Assembly: GCF_001894825.1 (NCBI RefSeq)
Contig: NZ_BCWY01000080.1
Span: 1-43,126 of the forward strand
Length of the DNA stretch: 43,126 nucleotides
DNA from: Rhodococcus jostii NBRC 16295
Lineage (GTDB): Bacteria; Actinomycetota; Actinomycetes; Mycobacteriales; Mycobacteriaceae
Reading direction: 5' to 3'
This document shows, piece after piece, positions 1 to 6,761 of the stretch. Position 1 is the first letter of the stretch. Each line of letters begins with the position of its first letter. The notes beneath the pieces are model-generated. The model saw only the letters and a program-made list of their open reading frames with translations. It was not told the origin of the DNA and did no database searches. The position numbers were made by a program, and so were the translations under genes.

Positions 1-674
1 GGCAGGGGCGCCGGGACGGCGGCCACCGGCCGCGCGACGACGGGCCGGACGATCCGATCGCGGCGGGGTGCGTCCGAATCCCGGAGGTCCACGTCGTCGA
101 GGTCAGTCACCCACCGCACCCGATGGTCCAGCCCACGCTCCTGCAGCTCGTCCCAGATCTCGTCGTGCCAGGTCGAGGGCTCGCCCCTGCCGAACGCCCG
201 TGAGTTCGCGCTGACCCACACCACCTCCTCGGACGGGCGGCGGTCGGCGATGTCCAGCACGGTCAGCCAGTTCACGGTGGCCGTGTAGCCGTGCCGCTTC
301 CTGTCCACATACGGGCGACGACGCTGCAATTCGCGCCCGGCGATCTCGAGGTGCGAGGCGTGCGCCGGCTCGATCACGTCACAACCCATCGCCTCCAGCT
401 GCCGGGCGAGCGAGTCGACGTACCCGTCGGCCTTGGCCCGTGCGGCGTCCACGAACACCGACAGGTCGTCGCGGAGCCCGAGCCGGTCGTACATGCGCGC
501 CTGGACGGTGAGGGCCTCGATCATCGCGACCGACTCCCGTTGGTACCGGTGCGCGACCTCGACGAGGACGAGTCGGGGCACGAGCACTCGGCTGCCCCGG
601 TCGAGGGCGCCGCGGACGAACGTCTCGAAGCGCGCGTCCCGTGTGACGGCCGAGGTGTCGAGAACAATCAGCAT
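1..674 (-). CDS. PIN-domain protein (DUF4935-like), 3' end outside window
   Basis: An open frame runs from the ATG at 674 off the left edge, so at least 224 codons are present and the C-terminus is missing. The N-terminus MLIVLDTSAV is the first strand and first acidic residue (D6) of a PIN nuclease fold. E39 lies in a LVEVAHRY segment, and a late VWVSANSRAFG segment matches the S-x-N motif of the DUF4935 branch. The position where that branch usually has G-F-x-D reads GYTATVNW here, so one metal-binding acid may be missing. PIN proteins are usually RNases, often toxins, but no antitoxin gene is visible. It lies 113 bp downstream of the GtrA gene on the same strand. The fold is fairly sure; activity and target are unknown. 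Confidence 0.72.
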   Translation of the reverse strand, partial: MLIVLDTSAVTRDARFETFVRGALDRGSRVLVPRLVLVEVAHRYQRESVAMIEALTVQARMYDRLGLRDDLSVFVDAARAKADGYVDSLARQLEAMGCDVIEPAHASHLEIAGRELQRRRPYVDRKRHGYTATVNWLTVLDIADRRPSEEVVWVSANSRAFGRGEPSTWHDEIWDELQERGLDHRVRWVTDLDDVDLRDSDAPRRDRIVRPVVARPVAAVPAPL

Positions 675-787
675 TGATCGATTCTCACCGAACGCGACAA
701 CCGCGCCAGAGAAGTTGCTGAGTCGTTACCGAAACACCCCGATCGGCGGCATCGCACCACCGGTAGGGGCGTTGCCCGGCGGTTGCC

Positions 788-1264
788 CTAGTGGATCTTG
801 AAGATCACCGCGCGCTGCACGACGAAATTGATGACCGTCGCCGTGCCCTGTGCGATGACGAACGCGAGCGGCAGACGCCACCATTCGTCGGGGAATGCGT
901 GGTACATCACCCAGTTGAGGCCCACCTGGACGGCGAACGTGACCGCGTAGAGGATCACGACGGCCACGAAGCGGGCCCGGCTCGGTTCGGCCTTGAACGT
1001 CCACCGGCGGTTGATCAGGTACGCGGTGGTGGTGCCCGCGATGAAACTGATCGACTTCGCCACGTTCACGGGGAGCCCGACCACCTGGAACAGCAGGAAG
1101 TACAGGCCGAAGTCGACGATCGCCGACAGTCCGCCGGTCAGGACGAAACGGACGATCTGCGTCTTCAGGTCCAGTGCGTCGTCCGCGATGTTCTCGGTGA
1201 CAGGGATCTCGACGGGGAGCGGAACGTGAGGTTCGTGCTCGTGACTCGGCTGGGTTTCTGACAC
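788..1264 (-). CDS. GtrA-family four-helix membrane protein (Rv3789-like)
   Basis: The product is about 158 aa with four predicted membrane helices, beginning at IVRFVLTGGLSAIVDFG, VAKSISFIAGTTTAYLINRRW, FVAVVILYAVTF and LPLAFVIAQGTATVINF. This is the GtrA pattern, including the conserved N-R-x-W-T-F after helix 2. GtrA proteins are linked to polyprenyl-phosphate sugar handling. The mycobacterial homologue next to dprE1 (Rv3789) has been tied to decaprenyl-phospho-arabinose export or to AftA recruitment. I chose the GTG at 1264 rather than the upstream ATG at 1324, because the longer form would translate through the palindrome at 1282-1327, and TAGCCT lies 7 nt before the GTG as expected for a leaderless message. 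Here it is divergent from dprE1, whereas in M. tuberculosis the two are co-oriented. Confidence 0.85.
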   Translation of the reverse strand: MSETQPSHEHEPHVPLPVEIPVTENIADDALDLKTQIVRFVLTGGLSAIVDFGLYFLLFQVVGLPVNVAKSISFIAGTTTAYLINRRWTFKAEPSRARFVAVVILYAVTFAVQVGLNWVMYHAFPDEWWRLPLAFVIAQGTATVINFVVQRAVIFKIH

Positions 1265-1271
1265 GACGACG

Positions 1272-1277
1272 AGGCTA
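1272..1277 (-). promoter_or_regulatory. Putative -10 box of a leaderless GtrA transcript
   Basis: On the minus strand the hexamer reads TAGCCT (TANNNT type) and ends 7 nt before the GTG at 1264. There is no purine-rich ribosome-binding site between them. This supports the shorter start. No convincing -35 box was seen. Confidence 0.4.
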
Positions 1278-1281
1278 GCGC

Positions 1282-1327
1282 CCCGTGAGTACTTGTTAAC
1301 CGCCCGCGGTGGATAAGTACGCACGGG
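1282..1327. repeat. Imperfect 46-bp palindrome, copy 1 (GtrA/dprE1 intergenic)
   Basis: Two 22-nt arms (1282-1303 and 1306-1327) flank a 2-nt centre. The left arm begins CCCGTGAGTACTTGTTAACC and the arms pair except at four positions. A nearly perfect copy lies at 8583-8628 upstream of the first emb gene. The left arms of the two copies differ at one base. It lies between divergent GtrA and dprE1, and could be a dispersed REP-like element or a shared regulatory site. Confidence 0.7.
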
Positions 1328-1348
1328 CCCGCAGGGCCGGCGTCCGGG

Positions 1349-1354
1349 TACCCT
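1349..1354 (+). promoter_or_regulatory. Putative -10 box of a leaderless dprE1 transcript
   Basis: TACCCT ends 8 nt before the dprE1 ATG at 1363, and no ribosome-binding site lies between. The same hexamer at the same 8-nt distance precedes the glf start. No clear -35 box is visible. Confidence 0.45.
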
Positions 1355-1362
1355 CTACCTCG

Positions 1363-2796
1363 ATGTCCACGACAGCAGAAGAGACGCCCACCCAGGCGCT
1401 CCCCACACAGACCCGCACCCTCACCGGCTGGGGACGCACCGCGCCCACCACCGCGCAGGTGCTGTCCACTCCCGACGTGGAAGTGATCGCGCGAGCGGTT
1501 GCCCAGGTCGCGGAGCAGAACGAGTCGAAGCCCGCTCACCTGCAGCGTGGGGTGATCGCCCGCGGCCTCGGCCGCTCCTACGGCGACCCGGCGCAGAACG
1601 CCGGTGGCCTGGTCATCGACATGAATGCGCTGAACCGGATCCACCGCATCGACCGCGACACCCACCTCGTGGAGGTCGACGCCGGCGTCAACCTGGACCA
1701 GCTGATGAAGGCGGCCCTGCCGTTCGGCCTGTGGGTCCCGGTGTTGCCGGGCACCCGGCAGGTCACCATCGGCGGCGCCATCGGCTCCGACATCCACGGC
1801 AAGAACCATCACAGCGCCGGCAGCTTCGGCAACCACGTGGTGTCGCTGGACCTGCTGACCGCCGACGGCAAGGTGCGGACGCTGACGCCGAAGGGCGGCC
1901 GCAACGACCCCAAGGGCGCACTGTTCTGGGCGACGATCGGCGGCATGGGCCTGACGGGCATCATCCTCAAGGCCACCATCGAGATGACGCCCACCGAGAC
2001 GGCGTACTTCATCGCCGACGGCGACGTCACGGGCAGCCTCGACGAGACGATCGCCTTCCACAGCGACGGTTCCGAGGCGAATTACGAGTACTCCAGCGCC
2101 TGGTTCGACGCCATCGCGGCGCCGCCGAAGCTGGGTCGCGCCGCGATTTCCCGTGGATCGCTGGCCAAGCTCGACCAGTTGCCGGCCAAGCTGCAGAAGA
2201 ACCCGCTCGCGTTCGACGCGCCGCAGCTGCTGACGTTCCCGGACGTCTTCCCGAACGGCCTGGCCAACAAGTACACGTTCGGACCGATCGGCGAACTCTG
2301 GTACCGGAAGTCCGGCACCTACCGCGACAAGGTCCAGAACTTGACGCAGTTCTACCACCCGCTCGACATGTTCGGGGAGTGGAACCGCGCCTACGGCTCG
2401 AACGGCTTCCTGCAGTACCAGTTCGTGGTGCCGACGAACGCCGTCGACGAGTTCAAGGCCATCATCCGCGACATCCAGAAGTCGGGGCACTACTCGTTCC
2501 TCAACGTGTTCAAGCTGTTCGGCGAGGGCAACCAGGCGCCGCTGAGCTTCCCGATCCCGGGCTGGAACGTGTGCGTCGACTTCCCGATCAAGGCCGGCCT
2601 CAACGAGTTCGTCACCGAACTCGATCAGCGCGTGCTGAAGTTCGGCGGCCGCCTCTACACGGCCAAGGACTCGCGGACCACCGCCGAGACGTTCCACGCC
2701 ATGTACCCGCGGATCGACGAGTGGATCGCCACCCGCCGCAAGTACGACCCCACCAATGTCTTCGCCTCCGATATGTCCAGAAGGTTGGAACTCTAG
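1363..2796 (+). CDS. dprE1: Decaprenylphosphoryl-D-ribose 2'-oxidase (DprE1)
   Basis: The product is a 477-aa FAD-dependent oxidase that oxidises C2 of decaprenyl-phospho-ribose. This is the first half of the epimerisation giving decaprenyl-phospho-arabinose, the only arabinofuranose donor for cell-wall arabinan. An N-terminal FAD-binding domain contains RGLGRSYGDPAQNAGG and PGTRQVTIGGAIGSDIHGKNH, and a C-terminal substrate domain follows. C404, in NVCVDFPIK, corresponds to the benzothiazinone-reactive Cys387 of the M. tuberculosis enzyme. The length is close to the 461 aa of that protein. The ATG at 1363 is preferred over an in-frame ATG at 1309, which lies inside the palindrome. The stop overlaps the dprE2 GTG by one base. 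Confidence 0.97.
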   Translation: MSTTAEETPTQALPTQTRTLTGWGRTAPTTAQVLSTPDVEVIARAVAQVAEQNESKPAHLQRGVIARGLGRSYGDPAQNAGGLVIDMNALNRIHRIDRDTHLVEVDAGVNLDQLMKAALPFGLWVPVLPGTRQVTIGGAIGSDIHGKNHHSAGSFGNHVVSLDLLTADGKVRTLTPKGGRNDPKGALFWATIGGMGLTGIILKATIEMTPTETAYFIADGDVTGSLDETIAFHSDGSEANYEYSSAWFDAIAAPPKLGRAAISRGSLAKLDQLPAKLQKNPLAFDAPQLLTFPDVFPNGLANKYTFGPIGELWYRKSGTYRDKVQNLTQFYHPLDMFGEWNRAYGSNGFLQYQFVVPTNAVDEFKAIIRDIQKSGHYSFLNVFKLFGEGNQAPLSFPIPGWNVCVDFPIKAGLNEFVTELDQRVLKFGGRLYTAKDSRTTAETFHAMYPRIDEWIATRRKYDPTNVFASDMSRRLEL

Positions 2797-3557
2797 TGAT
2801 CAACGCTGTCGGGAACCCCCAGACTCTCCTGCTGCTCGGTGGCACCTCCGAGATCGGTCTCGCCATCTGCGAGGAGTACCTGAAGAAGGCGCCGATGCGG
2901 GTGATCCTGGCCGCGCTGCCCGGCGACCCCGGTCGCGACGCCGCGGTGGCCCAGCTGAAGGCCGCGGGCGCCAATGCCGTCGACGTCATCGACTTCGACG
3001 CCGTCGACACCGAAACCCACCCGAAGGTCATCGACCAAGCGTGGGCGAAGAGTGACGTCGACGTCGCCATCGTCGCGTTCGGCCTGCTCGGCGACGCCGA
3101 AGAACTGTGGCAGAACCAGCGCAAGGCCGTGCAGATCGCCGAGGTCAACTACACCGCGGCCGTCTCGGTCGGCGTCCTGGTCGGTGAGAAGATGAAGGCG
3201 CAGGGCTTCGGCCAGATCATCGCCATGTCGTCCGCCGCCGGTGAGCGCGTGCGCCGCTCCAACTTCGTGTACGGCTCCACCAAGGCCGGCCTCGACGGGT
3301 TCTACCTCGGTCTCGGTGAGGCGCTTCGCGAGTTCGGTCCGCGCGTCCTCGTCATCCGTCCCGGCCAGGTCCGCACCCGCATGTCCGCGGACGTGAAGGA
3401 AGCCCCGCTCACCGTGAACAAGGAAGACGTGGCCAAGCTCGCCGTCGCGTCCGCGGAGAAGGGCAAGGATCTCGTCTGGGCGCCCGGCGCATTCCGGTAC
3501 GTGATGATGATTCTGCGGCACATCCCGCGACCGATCTTCAAGAAGCTGCCCATCTAA
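2796..3557 (+). CDS. dprE2: Decaprenylphosphoryl-2-keto-ribose reductase (DprE2)
   Basis: The product is a 253-aa short-chain dehydrogenase that uses NAD(P)H to reduce the 2-keto intermediate from DprE1 to decaprenyl-phospho-arabinose. The N-terminal cofactor loop reads LLLLGGTSEIG (about residues 11-21). Catalytic Y159 and K163 sit in VYGSTKAG, after a serine in AMSSAAG. The length matches mycobacterial DprE2 (254 aa). The start is the GTG whose first base is the last base of the dprE1 stop, so the two genes are translationally coupled, as suits enzymes that act in tandem. Any longer frame upstream is only a shadow over dprE1. Confidence 0.96.
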   Translation: MINAVGNPQTLLLLGGTSEIGLAICEEYLKKAPMRVILAALPGDPGRDAAVAQLKAAGANAVDVIDFDAVDTETHPKVIDQAWAKSDVDVAIVAFGLLGDAEELWQNQRKAVQIAEVNYTAAVSVGVLVGEKMKAQGFGQIIAMSSAAGERVRRSNFVYGSTKAGLDGFYLGLGEALREFGPRVLVIRPGQVRTRMSADVKEAPLTVNKEDVAKLAVASAEKGKDLVWAPGAFRYVMMILRHIPRPIFKKLPI

Positions 3558-3568
3558 GCTTCCCCCTC

Positions 3569-5461
3569 GTGACGGAAGCAGACGTAGCACCGGCCCGACG
3601 GTCCCTGTCGACAGCTGTCGAAATGCTGCTGGGGGCCGTCGTGGCCGCAGTGGTCGCGGCGGTCGGACTGTTCGCGTTCGCGCGCGTGCAGTGGCCGGCG
3701 TTCAACTCGTCCAACGTGACCCAGGCCGTCACCACCGTCGGCCAGGTGGTGGCCATCGCCGGTATCGCGGTGTCCGTGGTGCTCGTGCGACTGCACCGGG
3801 CTCCGCGGTTCGCCCGGCTGCTGTCGTGGGCGAGTCTGTCCGGGTTCGTGACCGTGACCCTGGGACTGCCTCTCGCCGCGACCAAGCTCTACCTGCACGG
3901 CGTGTCCGTCGACCAGGAGTTCCGCACCGAATACCTCACGCGGCTCACCGACTCGGCGACGCTGCGCGACATGACGTACGCCGACCTGCCGCCCTACTAC
4001 CCCGCCGGCTGGTTCTGGTTGGGCGGGCGCGTCGCAAACCTCCTCGGCACGGCCGGCTGGGAAGCGTTCAAGCCGTACGCCATCGGATCACTCGCTGTCG
4101 CGGCCGTCGTCGCACTCGTGCTGTGGAGCAACCTGATCCGCCACGACCTGGCGATCGTCGTGTCCCTCGCGACCGCGGCACTCGTCCTGGCCTACGGATC
4201 ACCCGAGCCGTACGGCGCCGTCATCACCCTCCTGATCGGCCCCGCACTCGTCCTCGCCTGGGGCGGCCTCAATCGGGTGGACGGACGCGGAGGGTGGGGC
4301 GCGGTGATCGGCACCGGGCTGTTCCTGGGACTCGCCGCCACGTTCTACACGCTGTACCTCGGACTCGCCGCCTTTGCGATCACGCTGCTCGCGGTGCTTG
4401 CGGCAGCCCTGCGGATCCGTGCGCAGAAGTCCTGGCGCGCAGCGATCGACCCGCTGGTCCGGCTGATCGTGATCGCCGCAGTATCCGGACTCCTCGCACT
4501 CACCGTCTGGCTGCCGTATCTGCTGAAGGTCGTGGGGGGTTCACCGGCGGCCTCGGGAACCGCGCTGCACTATCTGCCCGAGGCGGGAGCGCATCTGCCG
4601 CTGCCGATGATCCACTTCTCCCTCACCGGCGCACTGTGCCTGCTCGGCACTATCTGGCTCGTGGCCCGCGCGTCTTCTTCGCGGCGAGCCCAGGCACTCG
4701 GCGTCGGGGTGGTCGCCATCTACCTGTGGTCGCTGCTGTCGATGGCGGTCACCGTACTCGGCAGCACCCTTCTCTCGTTCCGGCTCGAGCCCGTGCTGAT
4801 CGTCCTGCTCGGCGCGGCGGGCGTCTTCGGATTCGTCGAATTCGCAGGATGGCTCATCCTCGCGACCAGCGACAACCCGCGCGTGAAGTGGGCGGTCGTC
4901 GTGATCGGCGCGCTGGGCGCACTGTCCTTCGTCCAGAACATCCCGAAGTTCCTCGACTCCGACATCGCCGTCGCGTACACCGATACCGACGGCAACGGCG
5001 AACGCGCCGACCAGCGTCCACCCGGCGCCGCCGCCCACTACGCGGCAGTCGACGAGCTGATCCAGGCGCAGGTCCCCCGCGACCGCGACGACACCGTCGT
5101 CCTGACCGCCGACACCAGCTTCCTCAGCTTCTACCCCTACCTCGGGTTCCAGGCGCTGACGTCGCATTACTCGAATCCCCTGGCAGACTTCGCCGGACGC
5201 GCGCAGACCATCGCCGACTGGAGCGAACTCGACACCCCCGACCAACTGGTGGCCGCACTCGACTCCGCGGAGTGGCGGGCACCCGACGCGTTCGTGTTCC
5301 GTCAGGGTCCCGACGGGTACACGCTGCGCCTCGCCGAGGACGTGTATCCCAACGATCCCAACGTCCGCCGCTACACCGTCACGTTCCCGAAGGAACTGTT
5401 CGACGACCCGCGATTCACGGTGTCGGAGACCGGACCGTTCGTCGTCGTCACAAGAAACTGA
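3569..5461 (+). CDS. aftA: Galactan 5-O-arabinofuranosyltransferase (AftA, GT85)
   Basis: The product is a 630-aa polytopic membrane protein with a long hydrophobic N-terminal region of about ten or more helices and a soluble C-terminal domain of about 180 aa outside the membrane. AftA transfers the first arabinofuranose residues from decaprenyl-phospho-arabinose onto galactan, priming the arabinan domain. Identity rests on size (643 aa in M. tuberculosis), topology, the loop with YADLPPYYPAGWFWLGGR, and its place directly after dprE1-dprE2. The GTG at 3569 follows the dprE2 stop by 11 nt with no good ribosome-binding site, so it is probably coupled to dprE2. A hairpin at 5515-5539 lies downstream. 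Confidence 0.93.
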   Translation: MTEADVAPARRSLSTAVEMLLGAVVAAVVAAVGLFAFARVQWPAFNSSNVTQAVTTVGQVVAIAGIAVSVVLVRLHRAPRFARLLSWASLSGFVTVTLGLPLAATKLYLHGVSVDQEFRTEYLTRLTDSATLRDMTYADLPPYYPAGWFWLGGRVANLLGTAGWEAFKPYAIGSLAVAAVVALVLWSNLIRHDLAIVVSLATAALVLAYGSPEPYGAVITLLIGPALVLAWGGLNRVDGRGGWGAVIGTGLFLGLAATFYTLYLGLAAFAITLLAVLAAALRIRAQKSWRAAIDPLVRLIVIAAVSGLLALTVWLPYLLKVVGGSPAASGTALHYLPEAGAHLPLPMIHFSLTGALCLLGTIWLVARASSSRRAQALGVGVVAIYLWSLLSMAVTVLGSTLLSFRLEPVLIVLLGAAGVFGFVEFAGWLILATSDNPRVKWAVVVIGALGALSFVQNIPKFLDSDIAVAYTDTDGNGERADQRPPGAAAHYAAVDELIQAQVPRDRDDTVVLTADTSFLSFYPYLGFQALTSHYSNPLADFAGRAQTIADWSELDTPDQLVAALDSAEWRAPDAFVFRQGPDGYTLRLAEDVYPNDPNVRRYTVTFPKELFDDPRFTVSETGPFVVVTRN

Positions 5462-5514
5462 TCGGTCTGTTCGCGTTTACTTCGCCCTGCTCGCGGGAAC
5501 TCCGCACCCAATCA

Positions 5515-5539
5515 GGGAGGCGGGCATTTTCCGCCCCCC
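5515..5539 (+). terminator. Hairpin after aftA
   Basis: GGGAGGCGG and CCGCCCCCC form a 9-bp stem with one mismatch around the 7-nt loop GCATTTT, about 55 nt after the aftA stop. There is no U-tract. It may end or attenuate the dprE1-dprE2-aftA transcript before the small gene at 5574. Confidence 0.45.
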
Positions 5540-5573
5540 GAGGGGAATTGTCGGTTCGTCGCGAGGAGCGGTC

Positions 5574-5849
5574 ATGCCGGATGTTGTGGAGCCTCGACGT
5601 GCCGGTGGCGGTGCCGAAGACCATCTTCTCGGCACCGCCGACGGTGAGGGGGTCGTGCATGCCGGACTCGCCGTGACGATCGGAGCGATCATCGGTGTCT
5701 ACGTCGGGCACTGGGCGCTTTTCGTGATCGCGTTGCTCGGTGCCGCCGTGTGGATCGCGGGCGACATCGTCATCCATGTCAGTCGACAAAGGTCGCCGGA
5801 CATCAGTCCGGCGACCCCTGTCAGGCACCCTGTCGGGCGGGCTGCCTAG
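5574..5849 (+). CDS. Small hypothetical membrane protein
   Basis: This 91-aa product has a charged N-terminus of about 28 residues and then a long hydrophobic stretch, HAGLAVTIGAIIGVYVGHWA followed by LFVIALLGAAVWIAGDIVIHV. That is consistent with two membrane helices with a tight turn. A GAGGAG sequence about 6 nt before the ATG is a good ribosome-binding site, which is why I accept it as a gene. I do not recognise the family. It lies after aftA and converges on the porin gene; the two stop codons overlap by 4 bp. Its role is unknown, though membrane location and position suggest an envelope function. Confidence 0.6.
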   Translation: MPDVVEPRRAGGGAEDHLLGTADGEGVVHAGLAVTIGAIIGVYVGHWALFVIALLGAAVWIAGDIVIHVSRQRSPDISPATPVRHPVGRAA

Positions 5850-6547
5850 TTGAGCTTCTGCGGCACACCGTAAGTCATGACGGTGTCACCGTTCTCCGTC
5901 ACGGCCATTGCGTACGGACGGATGGTGACCGGCCCGATAGCACCGGAGATGGAGCCATGAACTCCCTGCATCCTGACCACAGCGGCCGATCCGTCGAACT
6001 CCTGACCCTCGAGGATCGGAACAGTGGTGATTCCACCGGGCTCCAGGTCGATGTCGAGTTCCTGCGACGGAATGATGTCACCGGCGAGTTCGACGTTGGT
6101 TCCTGCATTCAGGCCCAACGTGAAGTCCGGGACGAGTCCCAGGTCGATTCCGTTGCTCGAGCCGATCGCGAACCCGAGTCCGGGCGTGTTCAGGACGATC
6201 GTCGCGCCGGCCAATGCGACCGGATAGCCGATCTGATAACCGACGGTGAGCTGAGTGCCCTCGAACTCCTCCGAATTCGGCCCGGTGATGGCGACCCCGG
6301 CGTAGCCGTTGTGGAAGAACTCCACACTGGTGGGTACGCCGTCCAGCGGCGGTACCGTCTGATACACCGTGTCGCCCTGCACGACTTCGATGCGATTTCC
6401 CTTGGAATCGATCACGGAGCTGGAATTGTCCACGCCGGCCGACGCGGTGCCATTTCCCATGACCATGGCGAGCGCGGCGATGCCTGCGACTGCCACCGAG
6501 CGTGTAAACCGTTTGTACCCAAATCGAGATGTGCTGATGTCCGTCAT
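5846..6547 (-). CDS. MspA-family outer-membrane porin
   Basis: The product is a 233-aa secreted protein. Its signal peptide has a basic start, a hydrophobic core (SVAVAGIAALAMVMG) and cleavage after TASA. The mature part begins GVDNSSSVIDSKGNRIEV and carries MspA-family segments: VEFFHNGYAGVAITGP, EFEGTQLTVGYQIGYP, TIRPYAMAV and a C-terminal MTYGVPQKLN. MspA forms an octameric beta-barrel through the mycolate outer membrane that lets small hydrophilic solutes pass. I took the ATG at 6547, which is followed at once by the signal peptide. A longer frame to 6667 would put a 40-residue extension ahead of the signal peptide. No porin occupies this place in the M. tuberculosis locus. It is divergent from the GT-C-like gene at 6762. 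Confidence 0.92.
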   Translation of the reverse strand: MTDISTSRFGYKRFTRSVAVAGIAALAMVMGNGTASAGVDNSSSVIDSKGNRIEVVQGDTVYQTVPPLDGVPTSVEFFHNGYAGVAITGPNSEEFEGTQLTVGYQIGYPVALAGATIVLNTPGLGFAIGSSNGIDLGLVPDFTLGLNAGTNVELAGDIIPSQELDIDLEPGGITTVPILEGQEFDGSAAVVRMQGVHGSISGAIGPVTIRPYAMAVTENGDTVMTYGVPQKLN

Positions 6548-6707
6548 GCCGACCCCATTCAGAGTGCACTGCAACCGATACGAAAAAGCATGCTGAGCGT
6601 AACCAGTGGGGCAGGACAATATCCCTGTATTGATCAGAAGTTCACAAATCAACTTGATGTGACGCACGCAACAAACAGCGGATCGCAGCCCAGGAACCTC
6701 TCAGCGA

Positions 6708-6752
6708 CCTCCGGTACCCTCGGTCGATTGACATCGACCCGAGAACCGGAGG
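6708..6752 (+). promoter_or_regulatory. Large inverted repeat overlapping -10-like box and ribosome-binding site
   Basis: CCTCCGGT (6708-6715) is complementary to ACCGGAGG (6745-6752). The interior also pairs: GGTCGAT (6722-6728) with ATCGACC (6733-6739), plus a 3-bp helix, around a TGAC loop. The right arm contains the GGAGG ribosome-binding site of the gene starting at 6762. TACCCT (6715-6720), a -10 candidate, overlaps the left arm. It could be an operator, or an RNA hairpin hiding the ribosome-binding site if transcription starts further upstream. Confidence 0.55.
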
Positions 6753-6761
6753 CGCTGCTGC

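Noticed and set aside
1165..2697. A 510-codon minus-strand frame over dprE1
   Set aside because: It is antisense to the clearly coding dprE1 and has shadow-type composition.
1731..2795. Upstream extension of dprE2 through dprE1
   Set aside because: The extension is Arg/Pro-rich shadow sequence; the GTG overlapping the dprE1 stop gives a protein of the normal DprE2 length.
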